From Clostridium porci (lineage in GTDB: Bacteria > Bacillota > Clostridia > Lachnospirales > Lachnospiraceae), in assembly GCF_009696375.1 (NCBI RefSeq), contig NZ_VUMD01000026.1, positions 1 to 35,240 on the forward strand: a DNA stretch of 35,240 nucleotides. The letters are read 5' to 3'. How positions within the stretch are numbered: position 1 is the first letter of the stretch; each line of letters begins with the position of its first letter. Made by a program: the position numbers and the translations under genes. Shown in pieces: positions 15,376 through 21,361 of this stretch. Below the pieces are notes generated by a model. That model was given only the letters and a program-made list of their open reading frames with translations, ran no database searches and had not been told where the DNA came from.

Positions 15376-15858
15376 TTAAAAGCTGTAATTTCCTGGCACT
15401 CCATCCAGGTACTCTTTGTCTCGAAGTCTATTTAGATCAAGTGAGTTGTAATACTCGCTCTCCCTCAAAACCCTCTTATGTCTGTAAAAGGTAGCTATCG
15501 GCATACCAATCTTATCTGCCAGCTCCTGATCCTTCATGGTTTGCATCATAAGAACAATGTCAGAATACTTGTAAAGCTCATACTTGCCCTTCTTGCATTC
15601 TTCTTGATTCCATACAGACTTTTTTCTTCTGCCGGCATTTCTGTCTTTGGTTCGAATGTATCCTTCCGGATAAATTGACAAGGACAATTCTCCCTCCTCA
15701 ACATTAAGCCGTATACCGACCGCTGCAAGGGCTTCCTTCATCTTTTCAAGGTTCTGTGCGTTCATATCAGCAGCATATCCCTCTGATACAACTTTATAGT
15801 GAAGCCGACAGTTTCCGTATTCTTTTTTTGCTTTCTGTTCCGCTTCATATCGATCCAT
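15376..15858 (-). CDS. Helix-turn-helix DNA-binding protein upstream of the fusion gene
   Basis: The protein has 160 residues. The N-terminal half is alpha/beta and charged, with no motif I can name. A basic patch DRNAGRRKK (residues 72-80) precedes a helix-turn-helix at about 98-130: YSDIVLMMQTMKDQELADKI, then GMPIATFYRHKRVL, like the DNA-binding helices of resolvases and small phage regulators. The 3' end is 16 nt from the recombinase-ADP-ribosyltransferase gene, so they form one operon. GATAG/CTATC sequences upstream of its start (15871-15927) are candidate operators, suggesting it regulates its own operon. It might alternatively be a recombination directionality factor for the fused recombinase. 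Confidence 0.75.
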   Translation of the reverse strand: MDRYEAEQKAKKEYGNCRLHYKVVSEGYAADMNAQNLEKMKEALAAVGIRLNVEEGELSLSIYPEGYIRTKDRNAGRRKKSVWNQEECKKGKYELYKYSDIVLMMQTMKDQELADKIGMPIATFYRHKRVLRESEYYNSLDLNRLRDKEYLDGVPGNYSF

Positions 15859-15870
15859 TTTAAAGTGCGC

Positions 15871-15927
15871 CTCCTATCAAAAATACCTTTTCTATCATTA
15901 TATCACCTTATACGATAGTAGTCTATC
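15871..15927 (-). promoter_or_regulatory. Promoter/operator region of the HTH gene
   Basis: GATAG and CTATC half-sites cluster here: a dyad GATAG-N4-CTATC at 15914-15927 and further single copies near 15871 and 15893. On the minus strand a TATAAT -10 lies near 15896-15901 among them, without a good -35. The arrangement suggests an operator overlapping the promoter. Confidence 0.5.
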
Positions 15928-16061
15928 AAATTTTATTTCAATAGTTTTATATTATTTTATTATTATATTATTTTATTATAATAATATATTATTATTTTTA
16001 TATCATAATTGATTTTGAAATTTTTATAATATAATAATAAAAAAAATACGGTGCTTATAAA

Positions 16062-16169
16062 ATGGCTAGAATCAGTATTTTGGGCAATCAAAAGGGCAGT
16101 GTCGGAAAGGTTATAACAACTCACATCGTTATCGCTACTCTAAATTCCTACCAAGACTTTGTAGGTTAG
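16062..16169 (+). pseudogene. Truncated parA-like leader frame, copy 1
   Basis: A 35-codon frame beginning MARISILGNQKGSVGKV, an altered version of the ParA start MAKIITFANQKGGVGKT, that soon runs into unrelated sequence and stops. The ribosome site of parA (GGAGGG) is replaced by GGTGC. The Walker Lys remains, but the following Thr is Val. Confidence 0.7.
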
Positions 16170-16341
16170 TAGTTAGTAGTATATCATATTTTATATCAAT
16201 AGTTTTATATTATTTTATTATTATATTATTTTAATATTTTATTATTATAATAATATAATATTATAATATGTTATTATTTTATATCATAATTAATTTTGAT
16301 ATTTTTATAATATAATAATAAAAAAATACGGTGCTTATAAA

Positions 16342-16449
16342 ATGGCTAGAATCAGTATTTTGGGCAATCAAAAGGGCAGTGTCGGAAAGGTTATAACAAC
16401 TCACATCGTTATCGCTACTCTAAATTCCTACCAAGACTTTGTAGGTTAG
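16342..16449 (+). pseudogene. Truncated parA-like leader frame, copy 2
   Basis: Identical to the frame at 16062-16169 and exactly 280 bp downstream. Confidence 0.7.
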
Positions 16450-16621
16450 TAGTTAGTAGTATATCATATTTTATATCAATAGTTTTATATTATTTTATTA
16501 TTATATTATTTTAATATTTTATTATTATAATAATATAATATTATAATATGTTATTATTTTATATCATAATTAATTTTGATATTTTTATAATATAATAATA
16601 AAAAAATACGGTGCTTATAAA

Positions 16622-16729
16622 ATGGCTAGAATCAGTATTTTGGGCAATCAAAAGGGCAGTGTCGGAAAGGTTATAACAACTCACATCGTTATCGCTACTC
16701 TAAATTCCTACCAAGACTTTGTAGGTTAG
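16622..16729 (+). pseudogene. Truncated parA-like leader frame, copy 3
   Basis: Identical to the other two copies, again at a 280-bp step, and 360 bp upstream of the start of intact parA. Confidence 0.7.
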
Positions 16730-16860
16730 TAGTTAGTAGTATATCATATTTTATATCAATAGTTTTATATTATTTTATTATTATATTATTTTAATATTTT
16801 ATTATTATAATAATATAATATTATAATATGTTATTATTTTTATATCACAATTAATTTTGA

Positions 16861-16889
16861 TTGACAAACATTAAAAAATATTGTATTAT
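16861..16889 (+). promoter_or_regulatory. Promoter of parA
   Basis: TTGACA (16861-16866), 17-bp spacer, TATTAT (16884-16889). It is present only in front of the intact parA; the decayed copies upstream lack the TTGACA box. Confidence 0.75.
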
Positions 16890-16981
16890 TATAATAAAAT
16901 AATATATTATTATTTTTATATCATAATTGATTTTGATATTTTTGTAATATAATAATAAAAATATGTATGGAGGGCTTTAAA

Positions 16982-17743
16982 ATGGCTAAAATCATTACTT
17001 TTGCCAATCAAAAGGGCGGTGTCGGAAAGACTACAACAGCTCACATTGTATCTATTGGTATTGCCAAAAAAGGATATAAAGTACTTGCTTGCGACCTAGA
17101 TCCCCAGGCAAATCTCACATCCGTTCTTGGCATAGATCCTGATAGTGATATTGTATCAATTTACGATTTATTTGAAGGAAATTGTGATATTTCTGATGCA
17201 ATCGTAACAACTGATGCCGGAGTAGATTTATTAGTCGGTTCCTTAATGCTTTCCGGTGCAGACAGAAAATATTCTGCTACCGGTGATGAATACAAACTCA
17301 AGGAAGCACTTGATAGTATCAAAGGCAATTACGATTATATTATTATTGATACACCTCCAGCTCTTGGTGTAATGAGTCTTAACGGACTTGCCACAACAGA
17401 TTATCTTGCTGTCGTAATGACACCGGACTACTTCTCTGGAAAAGGCTTAAAACAGTTCCAGCAAACCGTAGAGACCACTAAAAAATATTTGAGCAATCCG
17501 AACCTTAAAATCAACGGACTGCTTCTTACAAGATGCGACAGAACCAACCTCTCATCCATCATCAATGATGATATGAAGGAAGTGGCAGCTTCTCTCAACA
17601 GTAAGATTTACAACTCTAAAATTCGCCAGGGTGTTGCTATCAGAGAAAGTCAATATCTCGAAAGCTCGCTCTTTGATATGAAAGATACAGCCGTATTAGA
17701 TGATTATAATGATTTTATTGATGAACTCTTAAAGGAGGTATAG
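16982..17743 (+). CDS. parA: ParA family partition ATPase
   Basis: The 253-residue protein from the ATG at 16982 has GGAGGG 7 nt upstream; an in-frame ATG at 16967 overlaps that site and is less likely. The deviant Walker A motif KGGVGKTT is at residues 11-18, CDLDPQAN at about 39-46 and IIIDTPPALG near 120. ParA forms ATP-dependent dimers on the nucleoid and moves plasmid copies through its DNA-bound partner. The short length without an N-terminal HTH is typical of type Ib ParA proteins, whose centromere lies upstream, in line with the AT-rich array before it. The small ribbon-helix-helix gene 3 nt downstream is the probable partner. Confidence 0.93.
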   Translation: MAKIITFANQKGGVGKTTTAHIVSIGIAKKGYKVLACDLDPQANLTSVLGIDPDSDIVSIYDLFEGNCDISDAIVTTDAGVDLLVGSLMLSGADRKYSATGDEYKLKEALDSIKGNYDYIIIDTPPALGVMSLNGLATTDYLAVVMTPDYFSGKGLKQFQQTVETTKKYLSNPNLKINGLLLTRCDRTNLSSIINDDMKEVAASLNSKIYNSKIRQGVAIRESQYLESSLFDMKDTAVLDDYNDFIDELLKEV

Positions 17744-17746
17744 CTT

Positions 17747-18130
17747 ATGACAAAGGAAGAACTCGCAAAAAAAAAGGGGATCCAAATAAAGGAAACCACA
17801 CAGACCGCAGCAGAAGCCCTCATAACCACTACAACAAACCAAGAACCTGAAGTTAAGGCCGAGCCTAAAAAGACCGAAGAAAAGCCCAATACAAAGGTTA
17901 CACCCCCTAAGGCACCTACCAAGATAAAAACTCCTAATGCTGGCAGACCCAAAGGAAAACCAAGTACAAAGATTTCTCTTAATGTTCCGGATGAATACCT
18001 TGAGATAGTGAATATTGCAGCCGGTGTCAATTACAAGGGAAATACAAGTAGTTATATCGTTTCCCTTATTGAAAAAGACATTGAAGCAAATGGAACGATA
18101 TATCAGCAAATTAAAGATTTGACAACGTAA
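17747..18130 (+). CDS. Ribbon-helix-helix centromere-binding protein (ParB-type partner)
   Basis: The protein has 127 residues, starting 3 nt after the parA stop with AAAGGAGG about 10 nt upstream. The first 60 residues are disordered and rich in Lys, Thr, Pro and Glu (EPEVKAEPKKTEEKPNTKV), followed by a GRPKGKPSTK basic stretch. The C-terminal part KISLNVPDEYLEIVNIAAGV, then SSYIVSLIEKDIEAN, fits a ribbon-helix-helix fold. Type Ib partition systems use such small proteins instead of classical ParB: they bind repeated sites upstream of parA, stimulate the ATPase through a flexible N-terminal tail and often repress the operon. Confidence 0.82.
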   Translation: MTKEELAKKKGIQIKETTQTAAEALITTTTNQEPEVKAEPKKTEEKPNTKVTPPKAPTKIKTPNAGRPKGKPSTKISLNVPDEYLEIVNIAAGVNYKGNTSSYIVSLIEKDIEANGTIYQQIKDLTT

Positions 18131-18143
18131 AGGGGAGTCGGAC

Positions 18144-18181
18144 GTCAACTACCCACGACCTAAAGGTCATGGGTAGTTGAC
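18144..18181. repeat. Long hairpin resembling an IS200/IS605 element end
   Basis: GTCAACTACCCA (18144-18155) pairs exactly with TGGGTAGTTGAC (18170-18181), with an inner GACC/GGTC stem. There is no T-tract, so it is not an intrinsic terminator. Sequence and shape resemble the left-end hairpins of IS200/IS605-family or PATE-type elements. TTGACACTCC follows at 18219-18228, a motif that recurs near other hairpins in the window. No transposase gene is present. Confidence 0.5.
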
Positions 18182-18254
18182 TTATTCGTATGCCTACAGT
18201 TCTGCGATGGTCTTTGTATTGACACTCCCTTTCCATACAGATTCACGCGGTGAG

Positions 18255-18280
18255 TAAAAAAAGAGGGCGGTTGCCCGTCC
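18255..18280 (-). terminator. Terminator of the YoeB/RelB operon
   Basis: On the minus strand GGGC-AACC-GCCC is followed by TCTTTTTTT, directly after the toxin stop at 18286. Confidence 0.75.
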
Positions 18281-18285
18281 CCTTT

Positions 18286-18546
18286 TCAATCGTCATAATG
18301 TCCTTTGCATGAAACAATATAGATTATCTCGTCTTTCTCATAGTAAACAATTCTGTTGGTATCATCAATGCGCCTGCTCCACATACCACTTAGATTTTCC
18401 TTTAGCGGTTCGGGTTTCCCGATACCCTCAAAAGTGCTTCTCTGAATATCCTTGATAAGTCCGTTAATTCTTTTCAGCGTTTTCTTATCCTGCGTCTGCC
18501 AGTACAAATAATCGCTCCATGCTCTATCTTCCCATAGCAACCTCAT
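18286..18546 (-). CDS. Txe/YoeB family toxin
   Basis: The 86-residue protein is an mRNA-cleaving ribosome-dependent RNase of the RelE superfamily. The YoeB pattern is complete: LLWEDRAWSDYLYWQTQDKK, KRINGLIKDIQR, GIGKPEPLKENLSGMWSRRI, then DDTNRIVYYE and the C-terminal SCKGHYDD with the catalytic His and Tyr. The ATG shares one base with the stop of the antitoxin gene (TAATG), the standard coupling in such operons. A terminator follows. With its antitoxin it probably acts as a stabilisation module of the element. Confidence 0.93.
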   Translation of the reverse strand: MRLLWEDRAWSDYLYWQTQDKKTLKRINGLIKDIQRSTFEGIGKPEPLKENLSGMWSRRIDDTNRIVYYEKDEIIYIVSCKGHYDD

Positions 18547-18812
18547 TAGTCTACCTCTATCAAGTCATGCTCTGCGAAGTGAGCTTTGCCGTCCTTAATA
18601 TCACGCACGATATTCTCCAAATAACGGATATTACTCTCAGAATAAAACGGGTCTACCGATACCTCAAAAGGAATACGCTTTTCTCTGCCTACTTTTTTAG
18701 CAAACACAGTGAACGCCGCACTCATGGAAAGACCTAATTCAGAACACGCTTGTTCCATGCTCTTTTTTACATCTGCGTCCAGTTTGAAATTAACATTAAC
18801 TGCCTGTGACAT
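18546..18812 (-). CDS. RelB/DinJ-type antitoxin
   Basis: The 88-residue protein begins MSQAVNVNFKLDADVKKSME at 18812, where AAAGGAG lies 8 nt upstream; a GTG 9 nt earlier is less likely. The N-terminal ribbon-helix-helix (VNVNFKLDADVKK, LGLSMSAAFTVFAKKV) and the PFEV segment are those of RelB/DinJ antitoxins. The C-terminal part wraps the toxin. A RelB/DinJ antitoxin with a YoeB-type toxin is a common mixed pairing. It should repress its own promoter at 18837-18865. Confidence 0.92.
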   Translation of the reverse strand: MSQAVNVNFKLDADVKKSMEQACSELGLSMSAAFTVFAKKVGREKRIPFEVSVDPFYSESNIRYLENIVRDIKDGKAHFAEHDLIEVD

Positions 18813-18836
18813 ATACAACACTCCTTTCTTGCTTAT

Positions 18837-18865
18837 AGTATATGCAATAGCAAAGAAAAAGTCAA
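18837..18865 (-). promoter_or_regulatory. Promoter of the YoeB/RelB operon
   Basis: On the minus strand TTGACT (18865-18860), 17-bp spacer, TATACT (18842-18837), about 25 bp before the antitoxin start. Confidence 0.75.
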
Positions 18866-18927
18866 GAATATTTCTTTAATTTTTCTTTATCTTCATAGTG
18901 TACCCATATTTTATGTATTCATACAGC

Positions 18928-18965
18928 TTGACACTCCACACGACTTTAGTCGTGTGGAGTGTCAA
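18928..18965. repeat. 17-bp perfect hairpin, IS200/IS605-like end
   Basis: TTGACACTCCACACGAC (18928-18944) and its exact complement (18949-18965) flank a TTTA loop. No T-tract follows in either direction beyond a few bases. It begins with the same TTGACACTCC seen at 18219 and resembles the hairpin at 18144-18181 in size and loop. Confidence 0.55.
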
Positions 18966-19018
18966 ATCATCGAGAAAGGCCACAGCAACTGAAAAAGCAG
19001 GCTATAAAAGGAGTTTAG

Positions 19019-19150
19019 AGCGATAAAAATGTGGTCGAGTTCTTCAAAAATCAGTCTGCCAGAGTGGGTATTCCATATCAGACCTTGATTAACTTGTATT
19101 TGCGTGATTGTGTGATAAATGATCGCCATTTAGAGATGGCATGTAAGTAA
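19019..19150 (+). pseudogene. Remnant of a BrnA/CopG-type antitoxin gene
   Basis: The frame reads NVVEFFKNQSARVGIPYQTL, then INLYLRDCVINDRHLEMACK and stops. This matches the C-terminal part of ribbon-helix-helix antitoxins of the BrnA/CopG kind (SxRxGIPYQTLINLYLRDC). The N-terminal half is absent: a stop codon lies just before the homology at 19019, and there is no start codon or ribosome site. No toxin remnant is visible. It probably decayed or was cut by the hairpin element upstream. Confidence 0.65.
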
Positions 19151-19275
19151 CAGACAGGGAGCGAGAACGGAGTCAAGGGAACCGTGGAATACCACTGTGT
19201 TTCATCGTCCGTCAAGGGGTTAAGGGGTGGGGATTTGCGAAGTAAATACTACCCCGTCCATTGACACCCTCCCAG
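19151..19275 (+). other. Right-end-like debris of an IS200/IS605-type element
   Basis: A structured stretch runs from GGGAGCGAGAACGGAGTCAAG through a GGGGT/ACCCC hairpin with inner ATTT/AAAT pairing (about 19227-19255) to TTGACACCCTCCC at 19261. The style resembles the right end/guide-RNA region of TnpB elements, but there is no tnpB. The call is by general likeness only. Confidence 0.35.
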
Positions 19276-19704
19276 ACGCAATTAAATGCCATTTAAAGCC
19301 GCTTTGGCTAATTCATGCTAATTGAAATATGTTGATGGTATTAAAATTGATTTTAGGGAATTTTGGAGTGTTTGAGAGGGTATTTGTTGTTGAAGTTTCC
19401 CTGTTTCTTCCTTGATTGCTCCCCGAAGGGGCTTGACCTAGTGGTGCCCGTAGCGTAGCGGAGGGCAGGCCGGGAGCAGCGGGAACCCATGGGGCGGCGG
19501 GCTGGCCCGGCCAACGAATGGTAGAGAGTGTTTTTCTGTTTAGGAATATTTTTTGCATGAGAATGTTAACAAATATTACGGCAGTTTTTGTAAGATTGTA
19601 TATATAGAAAGAAAGAATAAAAGATAGAAGATAGAATATACTAATGCTCAAAAGGTTGCATAATCCTTATAAATACAGGGATTTTTTAGTATTTATCTTT
19701 GCAT
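19276..19704. other. Non-coding spacer with a GC-rich island
   Basis: Mostly AT-rich with no supported gene. The exception is a sharply GC-rich block at about 19420-19515, with CCCC-GAA-GGGG (about 19421-19432), TGCCC/GGGCA (about 19447-19469) and GGCCCGGCC (19504-19512). An AT-biased element with one such block next to its origin could hold an oriT, a double-strand origin part or imported DNA. I cannot decide. Confidence 0.35.
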
Positions 19705-19812
19705 AAAAATAGACTAAGAAAAATTCTTAATATCCTAGATTTTAGACTTACTATTTATTAAGATTACATTATTTTTAGACTAATTATTATAAATATCCTT
19801 AATTTTAGACTA
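19705..19812 (+). repeat. Iteron array, candidate replication origin
   Basis: Four direct TAGACT cores at 19710, 19743, 19776 and 19806 are spaced 33, 33 and 30 bp, about three helical turns. Three are preceded by a T-run (TTTTAGACT). Two share a longer form, TATCCT-N4-TTTTAGACT (19731-19748 and about 19794-19811). The array lies just beyond the 3' end of the initiator gene in AT-rich DNA, as in many iteron plasmids. Confidence 0.7.
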
Positions 19813-19828
19813 CCAAATTTACACAAAA

Positions 19829-19863
19829 GAGGGCGCAGAACCTTTTTAGCTTTCTGCGCCCTC
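19829..19863 (-). terminator. Strong hairpin terminator downstream of the replication gene
   Basis: GAGGGCGCAGA and TCTGCGCCCTC (11 bp, perfect) flank a 13-nt loop. On the minus strand it is followed by TTTT, so it can terminate the initiator transcript, whose stop lies 121 bp upstream. It also separates the gene from the iterons. Confidence 0.7.
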
Positions 19864-19983
19864 CCTTAAATACAATTATTTATAGCCCATATTCCATTTT
19901 ATACTATTGCTTCAATCATTTCAAATCTTAACACAGCTTTTTTGCAACGTCAATTAGGCTTGTCATTTATATGCAAACCTATC

Positions 19984-20847
19984 TTAACCGATCCAATTTA
20001 ATCCCAATGCAGCTCGTACCAGCTTATGTATATACTTACTATTCAGTTCTTTAGTCCTGCTTTGGACACTAAGCCGAATACACTCATCCACGATTTTAAA
20101 AATACTTTTTCCTTCTTCTCTCTCTTCGGCCTCCTTCCGGTATTGCTTCATTAGGGTGATAATATCCTTCACCGCTGACGGAGCAGCCTCCTTAATTTTG
20201 GCTCGCCGGCAGCTTACTCCAACCAAATACCCCATATATTTATCCGTTTCAGATACTTCCATCCTATCATTAAATACAGTTCTAAGATAAGATATGAAAT
20301 ATTTTCCGTTTTTAATTCCTATCGAAAAAAACTTCTTCAGAGTATGAAGATAGCCACGCAATACCCTTTTAGTCACACCCAGAAGTTTTGTATAGGTTTC
20401 ATAAAACTTCCCAGTGCCGATCTGATAACTTCCCGATGAACTATGGGTGATCTTCATAAAATGCAGCAATAACAACTTCTCTTGCGCTTTTAACTGATGG
20501 AATTTGTGAGTATGAAATATTTTTCTGGACACATTAATGTATCCTTCCCGATATGATTCAGGATAGGAAAAATCATTGTCTAGTATTTTTATATCATAGT
20601 CGCTATCTAATTCATTTCTCTTATATGTAATAAATCCTTTGCGCTTCAGGGAGCGTAACACCGAATAAAATGTTTGCTTACACATATCCGTGTTTTTGCA
20701 TATATCTCGATAATAAATGCCTTTAATAAATCCAACATCATCCTGATATTGGGCGATCTCCATAAGAAAATCAATTTCTTTATTGGTCAGCCTATTGTGA
20801 CACTGGTTGTCCAAAATCTTTTTTAGCAGTGAATACTTAATTTTCAT
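19984..20847 (-). CDS. Winged-helix replication initiator-like protein
   Basis: The protein has 287 residues, and its ATG follows AAGGAGGGCGATCC. The N-terminal half has a winged-helix pattern: RLTNKEIDFLMEIAQYQDD, YRDICKNTDMCKQTFYSVLR and SLKRKGFITYKRNE, the helix-turn-helix being TDMCKQTFYSVLRSLKRKGF. A second similar block follows (AQEKLLLLHFMKI, KLLGVTKRVLRGYLHTLKKF). Two tandem winged helices are the plan of iteron-binding plasmid initiators, although no specific family is recognised. A transcriptional regulator is the alternative. The context favours replication: iterons and a terminator downstream, and upstream a 400-nt leader with an antisense RNA and attenuator, the classic copy-number control arrangement. 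Confidence 0.7.
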   Translation of the reverse strand: MKIKYSLLKKILDNQCHNRLTNKEIDFLMEIAQYQDDVGFIKGIYYRDICKNTDMCKQTFYSVLRSLKRKGFITYKRNELDSDYDIKILDNDFSYPESYREGYINVSRKIFHTHKFHQLKAQEKLLLLHFMKITHSSSGSYQIGTGKFYETYTKLLGVTKRVLRGYLHTLKKFFSIGIKNGKYFISYLRTVFNDRMEVSETDKYMGYLVGVSCRRAKIKEAAPSAVKDIITLMKQYRKEAEEREEGKSIFKIVDECIRLSVQSRTKELNSKYIHKLVRAALGLNWIG

Positions 20848-20900
20848 GGATCGCCCTCCTTTCTGAATAATTTTTGAATTTGTATCGTATAAAAAACCCC

Positions 20901-20932
20901 AAAAAAGCCTGAATACATCAAGTATCCAGGCT
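20901..20932 (-). terminator. Attenuator terminator in the rep leader
   Basis: On the minus strand AGCCTGGATAC and GTATTCAGGCT pair around TTGAT and are followed by TTTTTT, 50 bp upstream of the initiator start. Its 5' arm AGCCTGG is complementary to CCAGGCT further upstream in the same leader (21132-21126), which could act as an antiterminator. That antiterminator is exactly the part covered by the antisense RNA. Confidence 0.75.
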
Positions 20933-20963
20933 CATCCTTTACTGAAATTAATCTATTTCCATA

Positions 20964-20992
20964 TTGACAAATCTGTTCTGCTCTGTTATCAT
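20964..20992 (+). promoter_or_regulatory. Promoter of the antisense RNA opposite the rep leader
   Basis: TTGACA (20964-20969), 17-bp spacer, TATCAT (20987-20992), reading rightward. Start near 21000. This near-consensus promoter fits a constitutively made copy-control RNA. Confidence 0.8.
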
Positions 20993-20999
20993 CTAGTCA

Positions 21000-21168
21000 G
21001 TAGCATACAAATGTGCTAAACGGTTAAAAGATTCAGTATTGTTGGTGAATACTTGAGTTGCTTCTTACCGTTTGCGATGCGGTAAAGAAGAACCGAATCA
21101 TGGAGAAGTATCTCTGAGCTGGGTGAGCCTGGAAAGCGTCCAGCGAGGGGGACTTCTCTTTTTCTTTA
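21000..21168 (+). ncRNA. Structured antisense RNA controlling rep (countertranscript)
   Basis: A transcript of about 165 nt. It contains hairpins AGTATT/AATACT (about 21037-21056), CTTCTTACCG/CGGTAAAGAAG (21061-21090) and CTGG/CCAG (about 21129-21142), and ends with GAGAAGT (21103-21109) pairing with ACTTCTC (21152-21158) before TTTTTCTTT, an intrinsic terminator. It carries no ribosome site or coding frame I believe. It is fully complementary to the predicted 5' leader of the initiator mRNA (from about 21246), as are RNAI and RNAIII of pT181 and pIP501 plasmids. Its target includes the proposed antiterminator CCAGGCT, so binding should favour the attenuator at 20901-20932 and lower Rep synthesis. 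Confidence 0.75.
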
Positions 21169-21252
21169 TAAAATTATATTTCGAACAAACAGTGCGGATA
21201 TCTTTCTTTATTGCTTCTTTCTGTTTTGTTTCATCCACAACTCTTAGCCTTA

Positions 21253-21281
21253 ATTCTACCAATATCTAGCATAATTGTCAA
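21253..21281 (-). promoter_or_regulatory. Promoter of the replication initiator mRNA
   Basis: On the minus strand TTGACA (21281-21276), 17-bp spacer, TAGAAT (21258-21253). The start would be near 21246, giving a leader of about 400 nt before the initiator ATG at 20847. The leader spans the whole antisense RNA and the attenuator. Confidence 0.75.
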
Positions 21282-21361
21282 ATATTTTTTAATCTTTATC
21301 CTGAAATCTTGATTATTTATTCTATTTAATTTTAAGTAATTTCTTATTTTCTATTTACCGT

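Larger units (their letters stand above)
15928..16860 (+). repeat. AT-rich tandem array of decayed parA 5' regions (candidate partition centromere)
   Basis: Two full units of 280 bp, 16170-16449 and 16450-16729, appear identical by eye. A related first unit (about 15928-16169) and a partial last unit (16730-16860) flank them. Each unit joins an extremely AT-rich stretch to the same truncated parA start. The real parA leader differs by an insertion near 16861 that supplies its promoter. The array sits where centromere sites of type Ib partition systems are usually found, just upstream of parA. Nothing else is encoded here. Confidence 0.8.

Noticed and set aside
15928-16860. Possible CRISPR array
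   Set aside because: The repeats are 280-bp direct units without short spacers, and no cas genes are present.
18144-18181. Hairpin after the partition operon as an intrinsic terminator
   Set aside because: No T-tract follows on either strand; the stem is longer than needed and resembles an insertion-sequence end.
19313-19651. A 112-codon minus-strand frame across the GC-rich island
   Set aside because: Composition changes sharply inside it, there is no ribosome site, and the protein has no coherent pattern. It is a product of the GC-rich block.
20964-21168. A coding gene near 21072-21269 on the plus strand
   Set aside because: The frame has no good ribosome site and passes through the terminator of a structured RNA with its own strong promoter. 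The RNA reading explains the region better.
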